The notes under the pieces were generated by a model, which saw only the letters and a list, made by a program, of their open reading frames with translations, had not been told where the DNA came from and made no database searches. Position numbers and translations under genes: made by a program. Source: Eutrophovita sp913057845 (GTDB taxonomy: Bacteria > Pseudomonadota > Gammaproteobacteria > Burkholderiales > Eutrophovitaceae). From it: DNA of 64,000 nt. Below, one piece after another: positions 23,833 to 32,410 of this stretch. The stretch lies in assembly GCA_963925895.1 (NCBI GenBank), contig CAWUVH010000002.1, positions 47,303-111,302 of the forward strand. The letters are read 5' to 3'. How positions within the stretch are numbered: position 1 is the stretch's first letter; every line of letters begins with the position of its first letter.

Positions 23833-26800
23833 ATGAAATTAGTAACTCTCGAAGATAAATACGTTGCAACCGGTGGTCGGGTTTATCTCACCGGAATCCA
23901 AGCATTAGTCCGCTTGATGCTCGTGCAACAACAGCGCGATGAGGCCCTCGGCCTAAAGACGGGTGGATTCGTTTCCGGTTACCGAGGATCTCCACTTGGC
24001 GGGCTTGATGAGGCTCTATGGAAAGCCGCCCCCTATCTGGATGCGCACAATGTCAAATTTGTCCCTGGCGTCAATGAAGAACTGGCGGCAACAGCCGTTT
24101 GGGGGACGCAACAAGTCCACCTTACAGGCAACACAGAATACGATGGCATCTTTGGTCTTTGGTATGGCAAAGGGCCCGGCGTTGACCGTTGCGGAGATGT
24201 ATTTAAACATTTGAATTATCACGGCACCTCCAAACATGGAGGCGTGCTTCTCGTTGCCGGGGATGATCACGGAGCATACTCATCAACCCTGCCACACCAA
24301 AGCGATCACCTCTTTTCTGCATCAATGATTCCGGTGCTCTATCCGAGTAACGTCGAGGAATATTTAACATTAGGGTTGCATGGCTTTGCCATGTCTCGCT
24401 TCTCAGGTTGCGCAGTTGGATTTAAAGCATTGGCAGACACAGTCGAATCTTCAGCCTCGATTAACGCAGATGTTCTTCAACCCGAAATTATCATTCCTGA
24501 TGACTTCATCATGCCAGCAGGTGGGCTCAATTGCCGGCTATCAAGCAAAACCTTAGGCGTCCAAGCTCGAGACCAAGAAGCATTGATGCAAGATTATAAA
24601 ATCTACGCAGCACTTGCCTACTCCAGGGCCAATCGCCTTAACCATATCACCATTGATTGCCCAAGCGCCAAACTCGGTATCGTTGCCTCTGGAAAATCCT
24701 ACATGGACGTTCTTGAAGCTCTAGACGAATTAGGGATATCCGAATCAGAGGTCACCAACGTTGGTATACGACTGTTTAAAGTAACCATGCCTTGGCCCCT
24801 TGAGCCCGACGGCATCAGGGAGTTTTCTCGTGGGCTTCAGGAAATTCTCGTTGTCGAGGAAAAACGACAGATGGTCGAATATCAACTTAAGGAGCAACTC
24901 TACAACTGGGATCCAAGCGTTCGCCCAAGGATTATTGGAAAATTTGATGACAAAGGAGAATGGGTCCGTCAGCGAGGAGAGTGGCTGCTACCTGCGAAGG
25001 CGGATTTTTCCGTTGCACAAATTGCCAGGGTCATTGCGTCGCGAATAAATCGATTTCATAACAGCGCCGAGCTAACGGCTCAACTCAACTTTCTAGATTC
25101 TAAAGAGGCGGTTCTAGCACGGGCAGTAGATACCCCACATCGTCCTGCTTGGTACTGTTCCGGCTGCCCTCATAACTCCTCAACAAAAGTTCCCGAAGGG
25201 AGTCTTGCTCTTGCCGGAATTGGTTGCCACGTCATGGCAACCGCAATTTATCCAAAGCAGAACAAAACCATGTCGCAAATGGGCGGCGAGGGAGTTGCCT
25301 GGATTGGCCAAGCGCCGTTCTCAAAGAGAGGTCATGTTTTCGCCAACTTAGGTGATGGGACGTATTTCCACTCAGGCTCACTCGCGATACGCGCATCCAT
25401 CGCCGCGGGCATTAACATCACCTATAAAATTCTTTATAACGATGTCGTCGCAATGACCGGCGGGCAACCAATTGATGGCATTTTGACCGTCCCGATGATT
25501 GTTGAACAACTCTACAGCGAAGGCATCAAAGAAATTGTTGTGGTCACTGAGGATCTCGGCCGATACCGCGGCAACCACACAATCAAGGCCCCGACCAAAA
25601 TCGTTCACCGAGACGAATTAGCAATCACTCAAGAAGAAATGCAACGCATAAAAGGCGCTTCCATCTTAATCTATGATCAAACGTGCGCTGCAGAAAAAAG
25701 GCGACGACGCAAGACCGGCGAGCTCCCAAAACCCAAAAAACGTTTATATATCAACACCGATGTGTGCGAAGGTTGTGGTGACTGTGGCTTAGCGTCAAAT
25801 TGCACATCAATACTTCCCATCGAAACAGTGCTTGGCCGAAAAAGAACGATTGACCAGTCATCATGCAATCAAGACTACTCCTGCGCAAAAGGATTTTGCC
25901 CCAGCTTTGTGACGATAGAGGGGGGCATACCGAAGAAATCAAGACTGAAGATCAATGATTCCGCTGAATTGCCAAATTTGCCTACGCCAACCATTCCAAC
26001 ACTTGGCGAAGACCCATACAATATTTATATTACAGGTATCGGGGGTACTGGCGTCATAACAGTAGGCGCTCTTCTTGGCATGGCAGCACACCTTGAAAAA
26101 AAAGGAATTTCTGTACTTGATATGACAGGCATGTCCCAAAAAAATGGGGCCGTTACTTCTCACGTCCGTATCACCCAACAAGATCGTCAAATACGCGCTC
26201 AACGAATTGCAACTGGAGAAGCTGATCTATTGCTAGGGTGCGATATGCTAACTGCTGGCGGTCAAGACGCTATTTCAAAAACACGCTCGGGGAGAACGAC
26301 GGCGATCATCAATACCCATGATCAGCCCACCGGAGCGTTCACGCAAGATAGAGATTGGGAGTTCCCCAAAGCACAACTCGCGACAGTCATCAACGAATCT
26401 GTAGCGAATCAGGCTACATTCATCAACGCCACACAGCTCGCGACACGCTTACTCGGAGACTCAATTGCAACCAACCTCTTTATGCTCGGCTTAGCGTTCC
26501 AAAAAGGACGGGTCCCGCTAGCAGAAGCATCTCTTATAAAGGCTATCGAACTGAACGGCGTTGCTACAGAAGCGAATAAAGAAGCATTTCTTTGGGGACG
26601 CTATGCCGCCATCGATGAAGCCACTGTTACTGAACGGGCAAACCCGAATAAACCTGAGTTGGAGCACGACACGGCGTCTCTCTTCGACATACTCGATGAC
26701 CGGATCAAGCGACTGACTCGATACCAAAATCATGCTTATGCCAAGCGTTATGAAAGCGAAGTCCTGCGCATACACAAACAAAATGAATCACGCAATGAAT

Positions 26801-27336
26801 CACACGAAGAAAAACAATCACTGAGCATATCCTTTGCGAGACATTTATTTGATCTCATGGCTTATAAAGACGAATATGAAATCGCGAGAATGTACGCTGA
26901 CCCCGCCTTCTTGAAGAACCTGCGTGACACGTTCGACGGGAACTTTAAGATACGCTTTAACTTAGCCCCCCCTTTATTTGCAAAACGAGACGCAAAGGGG
27001 CATTTAATCAAAACAGAATACGGCGGCTGGATGAGGTATCTTTTCAAACCGCTCGCCAAGTTGAAATTCCTTCGAGGGTCGGCTCTGGATCTTTTTGGAA
27101 AAACTGACGAACGAAGAAAAGAAAGACAGCTGGTGGACGATTACATCACTATGGTTGAGGAAAGCCTCGACGGCTCAGCGGCTTTTACTACAGCTGCGCT
27201 GAAGGAGGTCATTGCGCTACCATCGGAAATAAGAGGCTATGGTCATGTAAAATTGGAGGCGATCGATAGATTTTATGCGCGCTGGGGCCAAATTCGTGAA
27301 AAAGCTTATGAAGGAACTGGGCAAAAAGCAGCGTAA
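23833..27336 (+). CDS. fused indolepyruvate (2-oxoacid):ferredoxin oxidoreductase
   Basis: Oxidatively decarboxylates aryl or branched 2-oxoacids to acyl-CoA with a ThDP/Fe-S system. The 1,167-residue polypeptide fuses the IorA and IorB parts: a pyrimidine-binding domain (about 1-420), a ThDP domain with HVFANLGDGTYFHSG (about 440-620), a [4Fe-4S] ferredoxin-like insert starting at Cys645, Cys648, Cys651 and Cys657, the gamma domain (ITGIGGTGVITVGALLG, about 730-920) and a C-terminal DUF6537-like region. AAGGA precedes the ATG. With IcmF next door it may supply isobutyryl-CoA from valine-derived 2-oxoisovalerate. This is inferred; aromatic 2-oxoacids are the classical substrates. Confidence 0.92.
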   Translation: MKLVTLEDKYVATGGRVYLTGIQALVRLMLVQQQRDEALGLKTGGFVSGYRGSPLGGLDEALWKAAPYLDAHNVKFVPGVNEELAATAVWGTQQVHLTGNTEYDGIFGLWYGKGPGVDRCGDVFKHLNYHGTSKHGGVLLVAGDDHGAYSSTLPHQSDHLFSASMIPVLYPSNVEEYLTLGLHGFAMSRFSGCAVGFKALADTVESSASINADVLQPEIIIPDDFIMPAGGLNCRLSSKTLGVQARDQEALMQDYKIYAALAYSRANRLNHITIDCPSAKLGIVASGKSYMDVLEALDELGISESEVTNVGIRLFKVTMPWPLEPDGIREFSRGLQEILVVEEKRQMVEYQLKEQLYNWDPSVRPRIIGKFDDKGEWVRQRGEWLLPAKADFSVAQIARVIASRINRFHNSAELTAQLNFLDSKEAVLARAVDTPHRPAWYCSGCPHNSSTKVPEGSLALAGIGCHVMATAIYPKQNKTMSQMGGEGVAWIGQAPFSKRGHVFANLGDGTYFHSGSLAIRASIAAGINITYKILYNDVVAMTGGQPIDGILTVPMIVEQLYSEGIKEIVVVTEDLGRYRGNHTIKAPTKIVHRDELAITQEEMQRIKGASILIYDQTCAAEKRRRRKTGELPKPKKRLYINTDVCEGCGDCGLASNCTSILPIETVLGRKRTIDQSSCNQDYSCAKGFCPSFVTIEGGIPKKSRLKINDSAELPNLPTPTIPTLGEDPYNIYITGIGGTGVITVGALLGMAAHLEKKGISVLDMTGMSQKNGAVTSHVRITQQDRQIRAQRIATGEADLLLGCDMLTAGGQDAISKTRSGRTTAIINTHDQPTGAFTQDRDWEFPKAQLATVINESVANQATFINATQLATRLLGDSIATNLFMLGLAFQKGRVPLAEASLIKAIELNGVATEANKEAFLWGRYAAIDEATVTERANPNKPELEHDTASLFDILDDRIKRLTRYQNHAYAKRYESEVLRIHKQNESRNESHEEKQSLSISFARHLFDLMAYKDEYEIARMYADPAFLKNLRDTFDGNFKIRFNLAPPLFAKRDAKGHLIKTEYGGWMRYLFKPLAKLKFLRGSALDLFGKTDERRKERQLVDDYITMVEESLDGSAAFTTAALKEVIALPSEIRGYGHVKLEAIDRFYARWGQIREKAYEGTGQKAA

Positions 27337-27450
27337 AAACAATAAAGCGATCACACTTTTGATGAGGCAAATGATTTATTAAAAGAGCCGCAGGGCCTGT
27401 AAAAAATTTTACGATAGCTCTACACCTTTCATTTTGAGCACCGAGAACTA

Positions 27451-30400
27451 ATGACAAACTTAAAAGACGACCCGCTTACCAAGCCCACCAGCATTGGGGC
27501 AAAAGTAAGATTTGTGACTGCTGCCAGCCTTTTCGATGGCCATGATGCCTCTATTAATATCATAAGACGAATGCTGCAAGGCAGCGGTACGGAAGTTGTT
27601 CACCTCGGACACAATCGCTCTGTTGACGAAATCGTTACAGCTGCGGTTCAAGAGGATGCGAAAGGCATCGCTGTTAGCTCTTATCAAGGCGGTCATATCG
27701 AATATTTCAAATATATGATCGACCTGCTCCGCGAAAGAGGCGCCGGACATATTCAGGTGTTTGGCGGGGGGGGTGGCGTCATCGTTCCATCTGAAATTAA
27801 AGAGCTACACGAATACGGCGTATCGAAAATTTACTCCCCCGAAGATGGTGCCACCATGGGTCTTCAGGGAATGATCGACGACATGATCCAACGAGCACGG
27901 GAGGCGAAATCACCCGCTTTAGTAGGATCCCTTGACTCAATCTCCAAATCTGCTCACGGTGAGATTGCGAGAGTGATCTCAGCTATCGAAGATAAATCTA
28001 TAGATGGCGATTTCTATCAAAGCGTGTTGGACCACGCGGAGAGTTTGGCGGGCAAGATTCCTGTCTTAGGAATAACTGGCACTGGAGGGGCAGGGAAATC
28101 CTCTTTGACCGATGAACTAATTCGACGGTTTAGGCTTGATGAGGGGGACAATCTCAACATCGCAGTCATAGCAGTGGATCCATCTAGACGTAAAACCGGC
28201 GGCGCTTTATTGGGTGATCGCATTCGAATGAATGCGCTCGACGGCGTGAAAATATATATGCGCTCACTCGCCACCCGAAACGGGGGGAGCGAGGTAGCTG
28301 ATTGCCTGCCTGGAGCTATAGCGGCATGTAAATGTGGCGGATTTGATTTAATCATCATCGAAACCTCAGGCATTGGCCAAGGTGATGCCGCAATTGTGCC
28401 TTTTGTAGATTTATCCCTATACGTCATGACTCCAGAATACGGCGCACCCAGCCAACTTGAGAAGATAGACATGCTTGACTTTGCTGATCTCGTTGCGATC
28501 AACAAATTTGATCGCCGTGGCGCTGAAGACGCACTTCGGGACGTATCAAAACAATATCAACGCAATCAACAGAAATTCAACCAAAGTCCGAGTGCAATGC
28601 CCGTTTTCGGAACGACCGCATCGCGATTCAATGATGGCGGGGTTACCGCGCTCTACCACACTGTCGCCGATGCTCTGGTTGACCATGGCCTGGTGCGAGT
28701 AGGCAGAAAACTACCTACCGTCGAAGGTAAATGCTCGACAAACATTACCAGTATTATTCCGCCTGATAGAGCGCGGTACCTTGCGGAAATTTCAGATACC
28801 GTACGTTCATACAAAAAGCGCGTGGTCAGCGAATCACTCATAGCACGCGAACGTCAACAACTCCAATCTGTGGCTGCCATAGTGAAGGAAGAGACAGATG
28901 AGGATGTGTCGCACATTCAACGTTTGGCCTCAGAGCGAGACCGTCAACTTCATCCAGATAGCAAAAACCTCCTCTCTAATTGGCCAAAACTCCAAAGTGC
29001 ATACTCGGGAGAGCACCACGTTGTAACAATACGAGAACAAGAGATTCGTACCGAACTTAAATATCAGACCTTATCGGGGAGTCTGATACCTCGGGTCTCA
29101 TTACCTAAATTTGAGGACCATGGTGAAATTCTTAAATGGCTAATGCTCGAGAACGTCCCCGGATATTTCCCATTCACCGGAGGCGCATTTCCTTTTAAAA
29201 GAGAAAATGAAGACCCAACAAGAATGTTTGCGGGCGAAGGGGATGCGTTTAGAACAAACAAACGCTTTCATCTTTTATCTAAAGATATGCCAGCAAAACG
29301 ACTATCAACAGCTTTCGACTCCGTTACGTTATACGGCTTTGATCCAGACCTAAGACCCGACATATACGGGAAAATTGGTAACTCAGGCGTATCGATTGCC
29401 ACACTTGAGGACATGAAAGTTCTCTACTCGGGATTTGATCTCTGTGCGCCAACGAACAGCGTTTCCATGACGATCAATGGGCCAGCACCAACGATTCTCG
29501 CCATGTTTATGAACACTGCGATCGATCAACAGTACGACAAGTTCAAGGAAAAAGAAGGCCGAGAACCCTCTGTAGCCGAAAAAGATAGTATCAAAAAACA
29601 AACCCTAAACTCCGTGAGAGGAACAGTGCAAGCTGACATTCTCAAAGAAGATCAGGGACAAAACACATGCATTTTTTCTACTGAGTTCAGTTTAAAAGTC
29701 ATGGGTGACGTACAGCAGTACTTCATAGACCAAAATGTCAGGAACTTCTACTCGGTCTCCATCTCCGGCTACCATATTGCCGAAGCTGGAGCCAATCCGC
29801 TTTCACAACTTGCATTTACGCTAAGTAACGGATTTTCATTCGTTGAAGCTTATCTAGCGCGCGGCATGAAAATTGATGATTTCGCACCAAATTTGAGTTT
29901 CTTTTTCAGTAATGGAATGGATCCCGAATACACCGTAATCGGTAGAGTGGCTCGAAGGATATGGGCTGTCGCGATGCGAGACCGGTACGGAGCAAACGAG
30001 AGATCTCAAAAACTCAAATACCACTGCCAAACATCCGGTCGATCGCTGCACGCGCAAGAAATTGACTTCAATGACATCAGAACCACACTACAAGCCCTAA
30101 TCGCGACTTATGATAATGCCAACTCTCTGCACACAAATGCCTATGATGAGGCCATCACCACACCTACAGAAGAGAGTGTGCGTCGCGCCATGGCAATACA
30201 GTTAATCATCAATCGTGAATGGGGCCTGGCGAAAAATGAAAACTCCAGCCAAGGCAGCTTTATTATTGAAGAACTCACCGACTTGGTGGAAGAATCCGTG
30301 CTAAAGGAATTCGAATCAATTTCCGAGCGCGGGGGCGTTTTAGGGGCCATGGAACTAGGATACCAAAGAGGGAAGATCCAGGAAGAGTCAATGTATTATG

Positions 30401-30717
30401 AGCACAAAAAACATGATGGCAGCTATCCGCTAATCGGCGTTAATACATTCCTAAATCCGAACGGGGACACAACACCGGAAACGGTCGATTTAATTCGCTC
30501 CTCCGAAGAAGAGAAGCAGTCTCAACTCAACCGACTCCAAACTTTCCAAGAGCAACACAGCGGCGAATCCCCGATGATGCTGGAGCGGCTGCAAACTGCC
30601 GTCATTCAAAATCAAAACGTATTCGAAGTCCTCATGGATGCCGTTCACGTATGTTCGCTAGGACAAATCAGCCATGCTTTATTTGAGGTGGGCGGGAAAT
30701 ATCGAAGGTCTATGTAG
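27451..30717 (+). CDS. icmF: fused isobutyryl-CoA mutase (IcmF)
   Basis: A B12-dependent mutase interconverting isobutyryl-CoA and n-butyryl-CoA, with its own G-protein chaperone domain. In 1,088 residues the B12-binding domain comes first (FDGHDASINIIRRML; about 15-150). The MeaI-type GTPase follows (Walker A GTGGAGKSSLTDEL, NKFD base motif; about 200-440), and then the substrate-binding TIM barrel (about 540-1080). Phe593 in DPTRMFAGEG and Gln737 in KEDQGQNTCIF occupy the positions of Phe598 and Gln742 of Cupriavidus IcmF, with the same offset of five. This supports isobutyryl-CoA rather than methylmalonyl- or pivalyl-CoA as substrate. Confidence 0.95.
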   Translation: MTNLKDDPLTKPTSIGAKVRFVTAASLFDGHDASINIIRRMLQGSGTEVVHLGHNRSVDEIVTAAVQEDAKGIAVSSYQGGHIEYFKYMIDLLRERGAGHIQVFGGGGGVIVPSEIKELHEYGVSKIYSPEDGATMGLQGMIDDMIQRAREAKSPALVGSLDSISKSAHGEIARVISAIEDKSIDGDFYQSVLDHAESLAGKIPVLGITGTGGAGKSSLTDELIRRFRLDEGDNLNIAVIAVDPSRRKTGGALLGDRIRMNALDGVKIYMRSLATRNGGSEVADCLPGAIAACKCGGFDLIIIETSGIGQGDAAIVPFVDLSLYVMTPEYGAPSQLEKIDMLDFADLVAINKFDRRGAEDALRDVSKQYQRNQQKFNQSPSAMPVFGTTASRFNDGGVTALYHTVADALVDHGLVRVGRKLPTVEGKCSTNITSIIPPDRARYLAEISDTVRSYKKRVVSESLIARERQQLQSVAAIVKEETDEDVSHIQRLASERDRQLHPDSKNLLSNWPKLQSAYSGEHHVVTIREQEIRTELKYQTLSGSLIPRVSLPKFEDHGEILKWLMLENVPGYFPFTGGAFPFKRENEDPTRMFAGEGDAFRTNKRFHLLSKDMPAKRLSTAFDSVTLYGFDPDLRPDIYGKIGNSGVSIATLEDMKVLYSGFDLCAPTNSVSMTINGPAPTILAMFMNTAIDQQYDKFKEKEGREPSVAEKDSIKKQTLNSVRGTVQADILKEDQGQNTCIFSTEFSLKVMGDVQQYFIDQNVRNFYSVSISGYHIAEAGANPLSQLAFTLSNGFSFVEAYLARGMKIDDFAPNLSFFFSNGMDPEYTVIGRVARRIWAVAMRDRYGANERSQKLKYHCQTSGRSLHAQEIDFNDIRTTLQALIATYDNANSLHTNAYDEAITTPTEESVRRAMAIQLIINREWGLAKNENSSQGSFIIEELTDLVEESVLKEFESISERGGVLGAMELGYQRGKIQEESMYYEHKKHDGSYPLIGVNTFLNPNGDTTPETVDLIRSSEEEKQSQLNRLQTFQEQHSGESPMMLERLQTAVIQNQNVFEVLMDAVHVCSLGQISHALFEVGGKYRRSM

Positions 30718-30997
30718 CACCAATATTTCGGCAGAAGCTGGTTGGCCTACGCTTCTGCCGACTGAATCCATAAACTTCAGGGAGAATTACAGATCAAATT
30801 AATAGCAACAGTTTGAGCTGGATTTTTAGACTTCGGGCTTACTAAGCATTATTATTGCATTCCGTATACAATAATTTATTTGATAATCACAAAGCCGGCC
30901 GTGTACACAAGGTTGACATCATATCATTATAATGAATGATCAATGATGATAGTGTGCGCTTACTTTAATCTATTTAATGTTGGGTTAGGAACCACTC
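30718..30997 (+). promoter_or_regulatory. 280-base leader region of the hcmB-meaH-hcmA operon
   Basis: Contains the icmF hairpin, then an AT-rich stretch with TTGACA at 30913-30918 and the perfect 12-base palindrome TCATTATAATGA at 30924-30935, followed by AATGATCAATGATGAT repeats. The palindrome would overlap the spacer or -10 of a promoter using that TTGACA, which fits an operator. A second palindrome, GTGTACAC, is at 30901-30908. No cobalamin-riboswitch B12 box is recognisable. TTAGGA precedes the hcmB ATG. Confidence 0.45.
30729..30760 (+). terminator. 10-base perfect stem-loop after icmF
   Basis: CGGCAGAAGC (30729-30738) pairs exactly with GCTTCTGCCG (30751-30760) across a 12-base loop, starting 12 bases after the icmF stop. 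It is the strongest hairpin in the mutase region. There is no U-tract after it, so it may be a Rho-assisted end, an mRNA 3' stabiliser, or an imperfect intrinsic terminator. Confidence 0.6.
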
Positions 30998-31405
30998 ATG
31001 AGCTTACCAATTCGAGTTTTATTAGCGAAAGTCGGGCTAGACGGGCATGACCGAGGCGTCAAAGTGGTCGCCAGAACCCTACGAGATGCCGGCATGGACG
31101 TCATATACACCGGCTTACACCGAACACCTGAAGAGGTAGTGAACGCAGCCGTACAAGAGGACGTTGATATTCTTGGCGTGAGCCTGCTATCAGGCGCCCA
31201 CATGACTATCTGCCCCAAGATCATGCGACTACTGAAAGACAAGGATGCCGAAGACACAATTGTTGTCGTGGGCGGCGTTGTGCCTGACGAGGATGTGATT
31301 CCCCTTAGGGACATGGGCGTCAAAGAACTGCTTTTACAAGACACAACCCCTAAAGAAATCGTTGCGCGCCTCGAAAAACTAGTGCAAGAACGCGGTCCTC
31401 GTTAA
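30998..31405 (+). CDS. hcmB: 2-hydroxyisobutyryl-CoA mutase small (B12-binding) subunit
   Basis: A stand-alone cobalamin-binding domain of 135 residues. The base-off B12 motif is LDGHDRG (Asp15, His17, Gly20), with the conserved VSLLSGAH and VVVGGVVPDED strands. Asp115, in ELLLQDTTP, aligns with AspB117 of Aquincola HcmB, the residue that contacts the substrate hydroxyl in 2-hydroxyisobutyryl-CoA mutase; methylmalonyl and isobutyryl mutases do not carry it. The subunit should pair with the large subunit encoded 1 kb downstream. A meaB-type gene lies between the two. Mutase membership is certain; the substrate call rests on the signature residues. Confidence 0.82.
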   Translation: MSLPIRVLLAKVGLDGHDRGVKVVARTLRDAGMDVIYTGLHRTPEEVVNAAVQEDVDILGVSLLSGAHMTICPKIMRLLKDKDAEDTIVVVGGVVPDEDVIPLRDMGVKELLLQDTTPKEIVARLEKLVQERGPR

Positions 31406-31426
31406 CAATATCGATCAATCACACCA

Positions 31427-32398
31427 ATGCCCATTTCATCTGCCGATTTAGTTGCGCGACTTAAAAAAGGAGATCTGCGTGCGGCCAGCCGACTGATGTC
31501 ACGCGCCGAATCGAATGATGACGAAACACTTAGCTCTCTCGGGGCAATCTACAGAGCAGCGGGTCGTGCGCACATCGTAGGACTAACGGGAGTTCCCGGC
31601 AGCGGAAAATCAACACTCGTCAGCAAGTTAGTTGAAACCATCCGAAAGGACGGTCGCAGGGTGGGCGTCATCGCAATCGATCCCTCCAGCCCATTTTCAG
31701 GTGGGGCAATCCTTGGTGACAGAATCAGAATGACCAATCTCGTAATGGACGAAGGGGTGTTCATTCGCAGCATGGCCACAAGGGGCTCTACGGGAGGCCT
31801 CGCACGTTCGGCCTTAACTGCTGTAGACATTTTAGACACAGTAGGCTTCGACGTCATTATCATTGAAACCGTTGGGGTCGGCCAAGATGAGGTTGAAATC
31901 GCGAAAGCCTCGCATTCGACACTGGTAGTTTCAGCACCCGGACTCGGTGACGACGTGCAGGCGATCAAAGCAGGCATTCTGGAGATAGCCGACATTCATG
32001 TTGTGAGCAAATGTGATCGGTCAGACTCAAATAGAACTATTACAGACCTAAAAATCATGCTCGCCATGGGCGTGAACATAGCAATCAAAGATCGTGGAGG
32101 CAAACCACTTTGGCAAGTTCCCGTTGTGGGGACGAGCTCTGAAACCGGCGAAGGAATAGACACCTTAATAGCCACCTTGGATCGCCATAGAGACGTCCAT
32201 CGCACCACCGAATTAGGAGAAGAACGTTTACGAAACATCGCAGAGTATCGAACGTTTAAAACTGCTGAAGATTTATTGCGCAGTCAGTTTTACAAATCAA
32301 CCAACAAAAGAATTCAAGATGTTGTGGAGCAAATTGCTAGGCGAGAACTAGACCCTTTCACAGCATCTAATGACCTTCTGAAAAAAATTGCTTTCTAA
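31427..32398 (+). CDS. meaH: MeaB-family GTPase chaperone of the mutase
   Basis: A G3E P-loop GTPase that loads and protects B12 in acyl-CoA mutases. The 323 residues show Walker A GVPGSGKSTLV, switch segments AIDPSSPFSGGAILGDRIRM and MATRGSTGGLA, ETVGVGQDEVEIA (Walker B/switch II) and the base motif SKCD, with a C-terminal dimerisation arm. In 2-hydroxyisobutyryl-CoA mutase operons the equivalent gene is called meaH. It is placed 21 bases after hcmB and 12 bases before hcmA, so all three are surely co-transcribed. It could also serve a methylmalonyl-CoA mutase elsewhere. Confidence 0.9.
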   Translation: MPISSADLVARLKKGDLRAASRLMSRAESNDDETLSSLGAIYRAAGRAHIVGLTGVPGSGKSTLVSKLVETIRKDGRRVGVIAIDPSSPFSGGAILGDRIRMTNLVMDEGVFIRSMATRGSTGGLARSALTAVDILDTVGFDVIIIETVGVGQDEVEIAKASHSTLVVSAPGLGDDVQAIKAGILEIADIHVVSKCDRSDSNRTITDLKIMLAMGVNIAIKDRGGKPLWQVPVVGTSSETGEGIDTLIATLDRHRDVHRTTELGEERLRNIAEYRTFKTAEDLLRSQFYKSTNKRIQDVVEQIARRELDPFTASNDLLKKIAF

Positions 32399-32410
32399 TT
32401 AGGAAAATTC

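Noticed and set aside
27399..27412. GTAAAAAATTTTAC palindrome before icmF as a terminator
   Set aside because: Pure AT core with no GC stem and no loop; such palindromes are common in AT-rich gaps.
28017..28505. Antisense open frame of 162 codons opposite the icmF GTPase domain
   Set aside because: Ser/Pro-rich translation without family features; it is the complement of a conserved P-loop domain.
30913..30933. TTGACA and TATAAT as one promoter upstream of hcmB
   Set aside because: The two boxes are separated by only nine bases, too close for sigma70; the TATAAT is part of a perfect palindrome.
30718..30997. Cobalamin riboswitch before the hcm operon
   Set aside because: No B12-box-like sequence or the expected multi-helix layout could be recognised; only a simple hairpin and palindromes are present.
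31549..31995. Antisense open frame of 148 codons opposite meaH
   Set aside because: Same situation as in icmF: complement of a GTPase domain, no independent support.
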